Of a DNA stretch of 64,000 bases, positions 1-8,488 are shown piece after piece; positions within the stretch are counted from its first letter, which is position 1, and every line of letters starts with the position of its first letter. A program made the position numbers and the translations under genes. The notes under the pieces were generated by a model, which was not told where the DNA came from, did not search any database, and was given only the letters and a program-made list of their open reading frames with translations. Source of the DNA: Pseudomonas proteolytica (GTDB lineage: Bacteria; Pseudomonadota; Gammaproteobacteria; Pseudomonadales; Pseudomonadaceae); the NCBI RefSeq assembly GCF_007858275.1, contig NZ_VFEV01000017.1, forward strand, positions 1 through 64,000, read 5' to 3'.

Positions 1-1
1 G

Positions 2-120
2 GATCTGTACCTATGTGACTATCCCTTGGGCAGACTTGGACGCGGCAAGAGCCGCATCCAAGCTTCAAATGTGTAAACGATGTCCCCGGTTTCAGATGTA
101 AAGGATGTCTACGGTTCTAC
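2..120 (+). mobile_element. Possible end of an insertion element (partial)
   Basis: A reading frame open from the window edge ends with TAA at 74-76. Overlapping its stop are two similar direct repeats, GTAAACGATGTCCCCGGTTT (73-92) and GTAAAGGATGTCTACGGTTC (98-117). A reading frame ending inside repeated terminal sequence is the layout of the right end of an insertion sequence, for example of the IS21 type with multiple terminal repeats. The body would lie left of the window, so the family cannot be confirmed. It could also be an unrelated gene tail next to a repeat. Confidence 0.25.
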
Positions 121-123
121 ACC

Positions 124-218
124 CCCGCTGGGCTGCGCAGCAGCCCCATTCAGCCTCACTGAGATCTATGAGATACAACGAGGTGGCAGGTTTTGGGGCT
201 GCTACGCAGCCCAGCGGG
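124..218. repeat. REP-type inverted repeat (24-bp arms)
   Basis: Arms at 124-147 and 195-218 are reverse complements with one mismatch, separated by 47 bases. The arm core (GCTGGGCTGCGCAGCAGCCCC) resembles the inner part of the larger inverted repeat at 16303-16434, so both probably belong to one Pseudomonas intergenic repeat family. No gene is seen in 1-344 apart from the possible fragment at the edge. Confidence 0.7.
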
Positions 219-344
219 ACAAGCCCCCTCGCCACGACAGCGCCTGGCCACATAGCCTTCGCCCTATCTGACACACATCAACCCCACTTGCGCCAATCCA
301 GCCTAGACTGGTAATCATCTTTCTACGACAAGGCCGTCCCCACC

Positions 345-521
345 ATGATCCCGATGTCCGCCTTCCACGCCATGCTCATCCCCATCCTCACGGGCATGAT
401 CCTGCTGGCCGTTGGCTTCAACTTCCGCGACAAAAACCTCGGTGTGTTTGGCATGTGGGTCGGCATGCTGCTGATCCTCGGCACCATCGTTTACCGGATC
501 CTCGCAAAACTGGCCGAATAA
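345..521 (+). CDS. Small hypothetical membrane protein
   Basis: This 58-residue frame starts MIPMSAFHAML and has two hydrophobic segments (about residues 7-25 and 33-51) separated by a short charged loop, FNFRDKN. The composition is that of a small inner-membrane protein with two helices. The start lies 12 bases after a weak AAGG, and the stop is 72 bases before the mechanosensitive channel gene on the same strand. No function can be assigned. The coherent two-helix pattern argues that it is real. Confidence 0.6.
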   Translation: MIPMSAFHAMLIPILTGMILLAVGFNFRDKNLGVFGMWVGMLLILGTIVYRILAKLAE

Positions 522-593
522 CAAATGCACTCGCAATGGGCATAGCGCCCTCGTACACTCGGTCGATCTGTCGTTTCCAAGGTTGACCGCCTC

Positions 594-2771
594 GTGCTTG
601 CCCGTCTGTTTGCCCTGCCCTACTGCCTGCTCCTTTGCCTGCTGATCCTGTTGCCTATCGCCCCTGCCCAGGCGGTCGGCCTGCCAGGCATCCTGGGCAG
701 CAGCACCAAAGCCCAACCACAAGCCGACGTGCCGCTGGGCCAGTCTTTGGACGAGGTGATCAAGACCCTGGAAAACGACCAGCAGCGCACCAAGCTGCTG
801 GCCGACCTGAAGAAGCTGCGCGAAGCCACAAAAAAAGCTCAACCGGCAGCCGAGCAAGGGGTGCTGGGCTTGATCGGCGGCACCCTGGCGAGCCTGGAGC
901 AACAACTGTCCGGCAGCGACAGCCCGCTCAATCGCTGGTCCGTCGAGTTCGACCAGGCCAAGGCCGAGTTTTCCGCCTTGATGCTGCCAGCCAGCGAATG
1001 GCTGCCAATCATCTTTGGCTTTGCCATGGTGCTGATGCTCTGGAGCCTGCTGGCGGCCGCGCTGATCTGGCTCAGCCATCGCGTGCGCCTGCGTTTTGGC
1101 CTCAGTGAAGAACTGCCCCAACACCCCAAGACCTGGGACATGCTGCGTTTTGCCCTGCGCAAACTCGGCCCCTGGCTGATTGCCCTGGTGATCACCGTCT
1201 ACTTGAGCTACGCCCTGCCCTCGTCCCTGGGCAAGTCCCTGGCAATGGTCCTGGCGTACGCGCTGGTGGTCGGCACCTGTTTCTCGGCGATCTGCGTCAT
1301 TGCCTTTTCCGTGCTCGACGGCCCGCACCGCCACCGGGCCCTTTATATCCTGCGCCACCAGGCGTTTCGCCCGCTGTGGCTGATCGGCAGCTTCGCCGCC
1401 TTTGGCGAGGCGCTGAGCGACCCGCGCCTGACCGAAGCCCTGGGCACCCACCTGGCACACAGCGCGGCGACCGTCGCCAATGTGCTGGCCGCACTGTCTA
1501 CCGGCGTGTTTATCCTGCGTTTCCGCCGACCCATCGCGCACCTGATCCGCAACCAGCCACTGTCCCGGCGCCTGACCCGTCGCGCCTTGAGCGACACCAT
1601 CGAGATCATCGGCACCTTCTGGTACCTGCCGGCGCTGCTGCTGGTGGGCATTTCGCTGTTTGCCACGTTCGTGTCCGCAGGCGACACCAGCACCGCCTTG
1701 CGCCAGTCATTGCTCTGCACGGTGTTGCTGGTGCTGTGCATGGTGATCAACGGCCTGGTGCGCCGCCATGCCCTCAAGCCTCAACGTGGGCATAAGCGCC
1801 ATGCGCTGTATTCCGAACGGCTGAAAAGTTTCGTCTACACCCTGGCCCACCTGGCGGTGTGGCTGGTGTTCATCGAGCTCGGCCTGCGGGTCTGGGGCTG
1901 GTCGCTGATCCGCTTTACCGAGGGCGACGGGCATGAGATCAGCGTCAAATTGTTCGGCCTCGCGGGTACCCTGCTGTTCGCCTGGCTGATCTGGATCCTC
2001 AGCGACACCGCGATCCACCACGCCCTCACCCGCTCGCGCAAAGGCCTGGCGAATGCGCGGGCGCAGACCATGATGCCGTTGATCCGCAACGTGCTGTTCG
2101 TGACGATCTTTATCATCGCCGCCATCGTCGCCCTGGCGAACATGGGCATGAACGTCACGCCACTGCTGGCCGGTGCCGGTGTGATCGGCCTGGCCATCGG
2201 TTTTGGCGCGCAGTCACTGGTAGCGGACTTGATCACCGGCCTGTTCATCATCATCGAAGACTCCCTGGCCATCGATGACTACGTGGACGTCGGCGGCCAC
2301 CTCGGCACCGTCGAAGGCCTGACCATCCGCACCGTACGCCTGCGCGATATCGATGGCATCGTGCATACCATCCCGTTCAGCGAGATCAAGAGCATCAAGA
2401 ACTACTCGCGGGAGTTCGGCTATGCGATTTTCCGCGTGGCGGTGCCTGCCAGCATGGACATCGACACCGCGATCAAACTGATGCGCGACGTCGGCCAGAA
2501 GATGCGCGCCGATCCGCTGCAGCGCCGCAATATCTGGTCGCCCCTGGAGTTCCAGGGGGTGGAGAGTTTCGAGTCGGGCAACGCCATCCTGCGCGCGCGC
2601 TTCAAGACCGCGCCGATCAAGCAGTGGGAAGTGTCGCGGGCGTTCAACCTGTCGCTCAAGCGCCACCTGGATGAGGCCGGCATGGACCTGGCAATGCCGC
2701 GCTTGAGTGTGCAGGTGGTGACGGCGGCGAGTGGACCGCAGGACGCTCAGGTCACATCGACCCCGACGTGA
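594..2771 (+). CDS. MscS-family mechanosensitive ion channel (YbiO-like)
   Basis: The 725-residue protein begins with a signal peptide (cleavage near AQA, residue 27) and a roughly 110-residue periplasmic region rich in charged helix. Several membrane helices follow. The MscS core sits near residues 525-620: a glycine/alanine-rich pore helix (GAGVIGLAIGFGAQSLVADL) and the conserved IDDYVDVGGHLGTVEGLTIRTVRLRD beta-domain start. Length and layout fit the YbiO branch of MscS channels (E. coli YbiO is about 741 residues), which release solutes on hypo-osmotic shock. The start is GTG with a poor ribosome site; an alternative in-frame start cannot be excluded. Its 3' end overlaps the convergent GntR gene by 25 bases. 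Confidence 0.9.
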   Translation: MLARLFALPYCLLLCLLILLPIAPAQAVGLPGILGSSTKAQPQADVPLGQSLDEVIKTLENDQQRTKLLADLKKLREATKKAQPAAEQGVLGLIGGTLASLEQQLSGSDSPLNRWSVEFDQAKAEFSALMLPASEWLPIIFGFAMVLMLWSLLAAALIWLSHRVRLRFGLSEELPQHPKTWDMLRFALRKLGPWLIALVITVYLSYALPSSLGKSLAMVLAYALVVGTCFSAICVIAFSVLDGPHRHRALYILRHQAFRPLWLIGSFAAFGEALSDPRLTEALGTHLAHSAATVANVLAALSTGVFILRFRRPIAHLIRNQPLSRRLTRRALSDTIEIIGTFWYLPALLLVGISLFATFVSAGDTSTALRQSLLCTVLLVLCMVINGLVRRHALKPQRGHKRHALYSERLKSFVYTLAHLAVWLVFIELGLRVWGWSLIRFTEGDGHEISVKLFGLAGTLLFAWLIWILSDTAIHHALTRSRKGLANARAQTMMPLIRNVLFVTIFIIAAIVALANMGMNVTPLLAGAGVIGLAIGFGAQSLVADLITGLFIIIEDSLAIDDYVDVGGHLGTVEGLTIRTVRLRDIDGIVHTIPFSEIKSIKNYSREFGYAIFRVAVPASMDIDTAIKLMRDVGQKMRADPLQRRNIWSPLEFQGVESFESGNAILRARFKTAPIKQWEVSRAFNLSLKRHLDEAGMDLAMPRLSVQVVTAASGPQDAQVTSTPT

Positions 2772-3463
2772 ATCGCATCATGGCGCCAGAACTCCAGGTC
2801 GCAATCGATCAGGCGCTGGTGCTGATCGTAATTGACCCGGGCGATCCGCAGCCCGGGGCTGCCTGCCGAGACCTTCAGGGCGGCTGCCGCTTCCACCTGC
2901 AATGAAGTCGGCACAATTTCAAAGCGCACGCGCCCGTAATGCAAGTCGTACTGGCGGGCGTACAACTCGGTCATCGACTCGTTCAGGTCACACGCAAGGA
3001 TCCCCGGGAAATACTGAGGGTTGAGGTAGTGCTCGACATACAGCACCAACCGCCCATCAATACGTCGCCGGCGGCAGATCTGGATCACGCTCGATAGCGC
3101 CGGCAGTTGCAGCCACGCACAAACAGCGGCCGAGGCCGGTTGCAGGCGAGCCGATATGACTTCAGTGCAAGGCACCCGCCCCTGGGCGCCGACCATGGCG
3201 TGGAAGTGGCTGCGCTGCATTAGGTTATAGGCCAGCCGGGGTGGCGAAACGAACCAGCCGCGGCGCTCCTCGCGGTAGATCTGGCCTTGGGCTTCCAATT
3301 GCAGCAACGCCTCGCGCACGGTGATGCGGGTGGTACCAAACAACTCACTGAGTTTGCGCTCGGCCGGCAATTTGCTCGCCGGGCTCAATAAGCCGTGGCT
3401 GATCTGCTCTTGCAGCGCCAGGCCTATGGCTGTCACCGCTTTGGTTGCCTCATCACGCATCAA
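2747..3463 (-). CDS. GntR-family regulator with UTRA domain (HutC/PhnF type)
   Basis: The 238-residue protein has an N-terminal winged helix-turn-helix (about residues 10-80; KLSELFGTTRITVREALLQLEAQG is the recognition region) and a C-terminal UTRA effector domain (about 95-230), the architecture of HutC/FarR/PhnF regulators. It is divergent from the transport and hydrolase operon that starts at 3810, which makes it the likely local repressor. A 14-bp palindrome, CTGGACTAGGCCAG, lies 11 bases before its own start and is a good autoregulatory operator. The effector is unknown; by context it is probably the imported phosphorylated compound or a product of it. Confidence 0.88.
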   Translation of the reverse strand: MMRDEATKAVTAIGLALQEQISHGLLSPASKLPAERKLSELFGTTRITVREALLQLEAQGQIYREERRGWFVSPPRLAYNLMQRSHFHAMVGAQGRVPCTEVISARLQPASAAVCAWLQLPALSSVIQICRRRRIDGRLVLYVEHYLNPQYFPGILACDLNESMTELYARQYDLHYGRVRFEIVPTSLQVEAAAALKVSAGSPGLRIARVNYDQHQRLIDCDLEFWRHDAIHVGVDVT

Positions 3464-3473
3464 CGTTACCTAT

Positions 3474-3487
3474 CTGGACTAGGCCAG
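3474..3487. promoter_or_regulatory. Candidate operator of the GntR/UTRA regulator
   Basis: CTGGACTAGGCCAG is palindromic at 6 of 7 paired positions and centred on CTAG, the kind of site bound by HutC/PhnF regulators (a TGGTCTAGACCA-like core is known for PhnF). It lies just upstream of the regulator start at 3463. Binding by this regulator is inferred from position and form only. Confidence 0.5.
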
Positions 3488-3742
3488 CACTGTTTGGGTG
3501 CGCCAAATGCCCCTGGAGTGGGCGACGGCTAGTGCGTGCAAGCCTAGGCATCACACATGACCGACAGATGACAGCGCCGTGCGCCGCCGTCTCACATGCC
3601 CTGCAATACATCGGCCAAGTCCAGGTATTACGGGGTCATGGCCGTGGTCTACGCTTACCCGGCAGGCGCCTGCCCAGGCGCTTTAAAAACGACATCGACA
3701 TGAAACTGTCATCCAGCGCGCCTAAATTGGCTCGTGTATTGC

Positions 3743-3755
3743 TGACCTAGACCAA
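3743..3755. promoter_or_regulatory. Second candidate UTRA-regulator site before the transport operon
   Basis: TGACCTAGACCAA contains the half-site TAGACCA and an imperfect palindrome around CTAG, 55 bases before the substrate-binding protein gene; a related half-site TGGTCTA is at 3649-3655. The 3464-3809 gap (346 bases) thus has sites at both ends, as expected for a divergent promoter region. I see no convincing gene in the gap. Confidence 0.35.
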
Positions 3756-3809
3756 ACCCACCGCGCCATCAAAAAATCGCAGCGTTGAAAACGCCCAAAG
3801 GAGCTTCGG

Positions 3810-4877
3810 ATGAAACAGCTTTTCCTGGCATCACTGTTAGGCTCGACCATTGCCATGTGCACCGCCGCCATGGCCGCTGACACCGATTTGAAAACCCTGG
3901 AAGCTGCCGCCAAGGCAGAAGGCGCTGTGAACAGCGTCGGCATGCCCGATGACTGGGCCAACTGGAGAGGCACCTGGGAAGACCTGGCAGCCAAGTACGG
4001 CCTCAAGCACATCGACACCGACATGAGCTCGGCCCAGGAAATCGCCAAGTTCGCTGCCGAAAAAGACAATGCCAGCGCCGATATCGGCGACGTCGGTGCA
4101 GCCTTTGGGCCGATTGCGGCCACCAAGGGCGTCACGCAACCCTACAAGCCCAGCACCTGGGAACAGATCCCCGATTGGGCCAAAGATAAAGACGGTCACT
4201 GGGCACTGGCCTACACCGGCACCATCGCGTTCATCGTCAACAAAAAACTGCTGCACGGCTCCGAAGTCCCGACCAAGTGGGCAGACCTCAAGACCGGAAA
4301 ATACAAGGTCTCGATTGGTGACGTGAGCACCGCCGCCCAAGCTGCCAACGGTGTATTGGCAGCCGCCCTGGCCAACGGTGGCGACGAGAAGAACATCCAG
4401 CCGGCGCTGCTGATGTTCGCCGACATTGCCAAGCAGGGGCGTATTTCCCTGGCCAACCCGACCATCGCCACCATGGAAAAAGGCGAAGTGGAAGTGGGCG
4501 TGGTCTGGGACTTCAACGGCCTGAGCTACAAGGCGAAGATGGCCAACCCGGATGACTACGTGGTGCTGATCCCATCGGATGGCTCGGTGATTTCCGGCTA
4601 TACCACCATCATCAACAAATACGCCAAGCACCCGAATGCGGCCAAGCTGACCCGCGAATACATCTTCAGTGATGCCGGGCAGATCAACCTGGCCAAGGGC
4701 AATGCGCGGCCGATCCGTGCCGAACACCTGACCCTGCCCGCCGAAGTGCAGGCCAAGCTGCTGCCTAACGAACAATACAAAAACGTGACGCCCATCAAGG
4801 ACCCGGCCGCCTGGGAGGCCACCTCCAAGAGCTTGCCGCAGAAGTGGCAGGAAGAAGTCATCATCAATATGCAATAA
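3810..4877 (+). CDS. ABC transporter periplasmic substrate-binding protein
   Basis: The 355-residue precursor has a clear signal peptide (MKQLFLASLLGSTIAMCTAAMA) and the fold pattern of class-1 extracellular solute-binding proteins of the iron(III)/aminoethylphosphonate/polyamine type, including a late ISGYTTIINKYAKHPNAAKL segment typical of that family. The start follows AAAGGAG by 7 bases. It leads an operon with a hydrolase, two permeases, an ATPase and a HAD phosphatase, so its ligand is likely a phosphorylated or phosphonate compound. The ligand cannot be read from sequence. A REP doublet separates it from the next gene, which may help keep its transcript more abundant than the membrane genes. 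Confidence 0.85.
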   Translation: MKQLFLASLLGSTIAMCTAAMAADTDLKTLEAAAKAEGAVNSVGMPDDWANWRGTWEDLAAKYGLKHIDTDMSSAQEIAKFAAEKDNASADIGDVGAAFGPIAATKGVTQPYKPSTWEQIPDWAKDKDGHWALAYTGTIAFIVNKKLLHGSEVPTKWADLKTGKYKVSIGDVSTAAQAANGVLAAALANGGDEKNIQPALLMFADIAKQGRISLANPTIATMEKGEVEVGVVWDFNGLSYKAKMANPDDYVVLIPSDGSVISGYTTIINKYAKHPNAAKLTREYIFSDAGQINLAKGNARPIRAEHLTLPAEVQAKLLPNEQYKNVTPIKDPAAWEATSKSLPQKWQEEVIINMQ

Positions 4878-4884
4878 GCCCTGG

Positions 4885-4972
4885 GTGGGAGCTGGCTTGC
4901 TGGCGATAGCGGTATGACATTCAGCACTTGTATCGGCTGATGCACCGTTATCGCAGGCAAGCCAGCTCCCAC
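4885..4972. repeat. REP doublet (REPIN)
   Basis: Two inverted REP copies (GTGGGAGCTGGCTTGC... and ...GCAAGCCAGCTCCCAC) about 88 bases end to end with a short central region. It lies inside the operon between the binding-protein and hydrolase genes, where such hairpins often protect the 3' end of the upstream message. Confidence 0.85.
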
Positions 4973-5035
4973 AGTTGATCCGGTTCCAGAAGAACCACGC
5001 AATCAAGCCTAATTTGTCGCGGAGCCCCTGCCCCT

Positions 5036-5842
5036 ATGAAGCACAACGTCATCCTTGTGGTGCTCGACGGCCTCAATTACGAGGTCGCCCGGCATGCCAT
5101 GGGGCATCTCCAGGCCTACGTCGGGGCCGGGCGTGCGGCGCTGTACAAGCTGGAATGCGAATTGCCCGCCCTGTCCCGCCCGCTGTACGAATGCATCCTC
5201 ACCGGCGTACCGCCGATCGACAGCGGCATCGTGCACAACCACGTCTCGCGCCTGTCCAACCAGCGCAGTATCTTCCACTACGCCAGAGCCGCCGGCCTGA
5301 CTACCGCAGCGGCGGCTTACCACTGGGTCAGCGAGCTCTACAACCGCTCGCCGTTCATCGCAGCCCGGGACCGGCACACCGACGACCAAGCCCTGGCGAT
5401 CCAGCACGGCCACTTCTATTGGAGCGATCATTACCCGGACGCCCACTTGTTTGCCGACGCCGAAAGCCTGCGCCTCAAGCACGCGCCGAACTTTTTGCTG
5501 GTGCACCCGATGAATATCGACGACGCCGGCCACAAGCACGGCCTCGACACCGCGCAATACCGCAACAGCGCCCGCACGGCCGACATTATCCTGGCCGACT
5601 ACCTGCAAGGCTGGCTCGATGCCGGCTACCAGGTGCTGGTAACGGCCGACCACGGCATGAACAACGACCGCTCCCACAACGGCCTGTTGCCAGAGGAGCG
5701 TGAAGTCCCGCTGTTTGTCTTCGGTGATGCCTTCAGTCTCGACCCCAAGGCCCAGCCCAAGCAAACCGATATCTGCGGCACTGTCTGCGCCCTGCTTGGC
5801 GTTGCCCACGAAAAATCTGTCTGCCAGGAGCTGTTGAAGTGA
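5036..5842 (+). CDS. Alkaline phosphatase-superfamily hydrolase (nucleotide pyrophosphatase/phosphonoacetate hydrolase type)
   Basis: The 268-residue protein carries the metal-binding pattern of the alkaline phosphatase superfamily: VVLDGLN (Asp9), the nucleophile region LPALSRPLYECILTG, DDAGHKHG, and TADHGMN near the C-terminus. There is no signal peptide, so it should act in the cytoplasm on the compound delivered by the flanking ABC transporter. The family includes phosphodiesterases, pyrophosphatases and phosphonoacetate hydrolase, so a phosphate ester or a phosphonate are both possible substrates. Its stop overlaps the GTG start of the first permease (GTGA), showing tight coupling. Confidence 0.85.
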   Translation: MKHNVILVVLDGLNYEVARHAMGHLQAYVGAGRAALYKLECELPALSRPLYECILTGVPPIDSGIVHNHVSRLSNQRSIFHYARAAGLTTAAAAYHWVSELYNRSPFIAARDRHTDDQALAIQHGHFYWSDHYPDAHLFADAESLRLKHAPNFLLVHPMNIDDAGHKHGLDTAQYRNSARTADIILADYLQGWLDAGYQVLVTADHGMNNDRSHNGLLPEEREVPLFVFGDAFSLDPKAQPKQTDICGTVCALLGVAHEKSVCQELLK

Positions 5843-6684
5843 GTTCAGTGATCCGTGGCAAATGGCTGGCCGCCTTGTGCCTGGTACCCTTCGCCCTGTT
5901 TTTTATCGTATTCCAGATCGCACCGCTGTTCTGGGTAATGGTCAACAGCCTGCAATCGGAAGAGTTCGGCTGGGGCCTGGCCAACTTCAGCAAGATCTTC
6001 AACTCCAAGTTCTACCTACAGGCGATCAAGCACAGCCTGGAGATCAGTTTCTACTCCAGCATCTTCGGCATCATCATCGCGTTGCTGGGCAGCTACTCGC
6101 TGCGCAAGGTGGATTCGCCGCTGCGCAACTTCGTCACCGCCTTCGCCAACATGACCAGCAACTTCTCCGGCGTACCCCTGGCCTTTGCCTTCATCATCCT
6201 GCTGGGGTTTAACGGCAGCATCACCATCATGCTCAAGCAGGCCGGGATCATTCAGGACTTCAACCTGTACTCCAAGACCGGCCTGATCATCCTGTACACC
6301 TACTTCCAGATCCCTTTGGGCGTGCTGCTGCTCTACCCGGCCTTCGACGCCCTGCGCGAAGACTGGCGTGAGTCCGCTGCGCTCCTGGGTGCCAATGGCT
6401 GGCAGTACTGGCGGCATATCGGCCTGCCGGTGCTGACGCCGGCGCTGCTGGGTACTTTCGTGATCCTGGTAGCCAACGCCCTGGGCGCCTACGCCACGGT
6501 GTACGCGTTGACCACCGGTAACTTCAACGTGCTGCCGATCCGTATCGCGGCGATGGTTTCCGGTGACATTTCCCTGGACCCGAACATGGCCAGCGCCCTG
6601 GCCGTGATCCTGGTGGCGCTGATGACCGTGGTCACCGTGGTCCATCAACTGCTGCTCAAGAGGAGCTACCATGTCTCGCGCTGA
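5839..6684 (+). CDS. ABC transporter permease (first)
   Basis: The 281-residue protein has about six membrane helices and the inner-membrane permease loop EDWRESAALLGANGWQYWRHIGLP, the EAA motif that contacts the ATPase. It starts with GTG inside the stop of the hydrolase gene and overlaps the second permease by 14 bases. Together with the next gene it should form the heterodimeric channel of the importer. Confidence 0.92.
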   Translation: MSSVIRGKWLAALCLVPFALFFIVFQIAPLFWVMVNSLQSEEFGWGLANFSKIFNSKFYLQAIKHSLEISFYSSIFGIIIALLGSYSLRKVDSPLRNFVTAFANMTSNFSGVPLAFAFIILLGFNGSITIMLKQAGIIQDFNLYSKTGLIILYTYFQIPLGVLLLYPAFDALREDWRESAALLGANGWQYWRHIGLPVLTPALLGTFVILVANALGAYATVYALTTGNFNVLPIRIAAMVSGDISLDPNMASALAVILVALMTVVTVVHQLLLKRSYHVSR

Positions 6685-7471
6685 AGCCAGCCCCGTTGCC
6701 CTCTATCATCGCGTGGTGGTGTACCTGCTGTTTGCGATCCTGGTACTGCCGCTGATTGGCACCCTGGTGTACTCCCTCGCCAGTAGTTGGTCGGCCACCA
6801 TCCTGCCCGCCGGCTTTACCTTCAAGTGGTATGTGCAGCTGTGGAGCGACCCGCGCTTTTTACATGCCTTTGGCCAGTCGCTGCTGGTATGCGTGGGTGC
6901 GCTGATCCTGTCGGTGGTGCTGATCCTGCCGCTGCTGTTCGTGGTGCATTACCACTTCCCCCGGCTCGATGCGCTGATGAACATCCTGATCCTTTTGCCC
7001 TTCGCCGTGCCGCCAGTGGTGTCGTCGGTGGGGCTGTTGCAGCTGTATGGCTCGGGGCCGCTGGCCATGGTCGGTACGCCGTGGATCCTGATCGGCTGCT
7101 ACTTCACCGTGGCGCTGCCGTTCATGTACCGCGCGATCACCAACAACCTGCAAGCGATCAACCTGCGTGACCTGATGGACGCCGCCCAACTGCTCGGCGC
7201 CAGCACCTGGCAGGCCGCGATCCTGGTGGTGCTGCCCAACCTGCGCAAGGGTTTGATGGTCGCGTTGCTGCTGTCGTTCTCGTTCCTGTTCGGCGAGTTT
7301 GTGTTCGCCAATATCCTCGTCGGCACGCGCTACGAGACCTTGCAGGTGTACCTCAACAACATGCGCAACAGCAGCGGCCATTTCACCAGCGCCGTGGTCA
7401 TTTCCTATTTCCTTTTCGTGCTGCTGCTCACTTGGGCCGCCAACCTCTTGAACAAGGACAAAAGCCAATGA
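6671..7471 (+). CDS. ABC transporter permease (second)
   Basis: This 266-residue permease also has about six helices and an EAA loop (RDLMDAAQLLGASTWQAAILVVLPNLRKG). It belongs to the same binding-protein-dependent permease family as its neighbour, of the kind used for iron, polyamine and phosphonate uptake. It overlaps the upstream permease and its stop overlaps the ATPase start (ATGA at 7468), so the three membrane-complex genes are translationally coupled. Confidence 0.92.
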   Translation: MSRAEASPVALYHRVVVYLLFAILVLPLIGTLVYSLASSWSATILPAGFTFKWYVQLWSDPRFLHAFGQSLLVCVGALILSVVLILPLLFVVHYHFPRLDALMNILILLPFAVPPVVSSVGLLQLYGSGPLAMVGTPWILIGCYFTVALPFMYRAITNNLQAINLRDLMDAAQLLGASTWQAAILVVLPNLRKGLMVALLLSFSFLFGEFVFANILVGTRYETLQVYLNNMRNSSGHFTSAVVISYFLFVLLLTWAANLLNKDKSQ

Positions 7472-8457
7472 GCTTCGTCAGCGTCCAGCACCTGCAAAAA
7501 AGCTACGCCGCCACCCCGGTGTTCAGTGACATCAACTGCGAGATCGCCAAGGGCGAATTCGTCACCCTCCTCGGCCCGTCCGGTTGCGGCAAGTCCACGC
7601 TACTGCGCTGCATCGCCGGCCTGACGCCGGTAGACAGCGGGCAGATCCTGCTGGACGGCCAGGACATTGTTCCGTTAAGCCCGCAGAAGCGCCATATCGG
7701 CATGGTGTTCCAGAGCTACGCGCTGTTCCCCAATATGACCGTGGAACAGAACGTCGCCTTCGGCCTGCGCATGCAGAAAGTCAATGCCGATGACAGCCAC
7801 AAGCGGGTCCAGGAAGTGTTGCAACTGGTCGAGCTCAAGGACCTGGCCGGGCGCTACCCGCACCAGATGTCCGGCGGCCAGTGCCAGCGCGTCGCCCTCG
7901 CCCGCTCCCTGGTCACGCGGCCGCGCCTGCTGCTGCTTGACGAGCCGCTGTCGGCCCTGGACGCACGGATTCGCAAGCACCTGCGCGAACAGATCCGCCA
8001 GATCCAGCGCGAGCTGGGGCTGACCACCATCTTCGTGACCCACGACCAGGAAGAAGCCCTGGTCATGTCCGACCGCATCTTCCTGATGAACCAGGGCAAG
8101 ATCGTGCAGAGCGGCGACGCCGAGACCCTCTACACCGCTCCGGTGGATGCCTTTGCCGCCGGTTTTATCGGCAACTACAACCTGTTGGATGCCGAGCAGG
8201 CCAGCAAGCTGTTGCAGCGCCCGGTCAACGGGCGCATCGCCATCCGCCCTGAATCCATCGAGCTCAACCGCAGTGGCGAACTGGATGCCCTGGTGCGCAG
8301 CCATAGCCTGCTGGGCAATGTGATTCGCTATCGTGTCGAGGCCCGGGGCGTGGAATTGGTGGTGGACGTACTCAATCGCTCGGCCCAGGATCTGCATGCG
8401 GATGGCCAGCGCCTGGCACTTTCTATCGATCCCGCTGCGCTGTGTGAGGTAGCCTGA
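7468..8457 (+). CDS. ABC transporter ATP-binding protein
   Basis: The 329-residue ATPase shows Walker A GPSGCGKST, the signature MSGGQCQRVALARSL, Walker B LLLLDEPLSALD and the switch histidine in FVTHDQEEAL. The region after about residue 235 is a TOBE-like accessory domain. I place the start at 7468 because ATGAGC overlaps the permease stop and follows AAGGACAAAAG. It energises the importer formed with the two permeases upstream. Confidence 0.93.
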   Translation: MSFVSVQHLQKSYAATPVFSDINCEIAKGEFVTLLGPSGCGKSTLLRCIAGLTPVDSGQILLDGQDIVPLSPQKRHIGMVFQSYALFPNMTVEQNVAFGLRMQKVNADDSHKRVQEVLQLVELKDLAGRYPHQMSGGQCQRVALARSLVTRPRLLLLDEPLSALDARIRKHLREQIRQIQRELGLTTIFVTHDQEEALVMSDRIFLMNQGKIVQSGDAETLYTAPVDAFAAGFIGNYNLLDAEQASKLLQRPVNGRIAIRPESIELNRSGELDALVRSHSLLGNVIRYRVEARGVELVVDVLNRSAQDLHADGQRLALSIDPAALCEVA

Positions 8458-8488
8458 GGATGCAGCGTTTATTGAGGAAGCATGACTG

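Noticed and set aside
315..1541. 408-codon minus-strand frame opposite the MscS gene
   Set aside because: It is an antisense frame of a clear channel gene, rich in Gln, Gly and His as is typical for GC-rich shadows.
3445..3750. 101-codon frame between the GntR gene and the binding-protein gene
   Set aside because: It overlaps the operator candidates and has no ribosome site or natural protein pattern.
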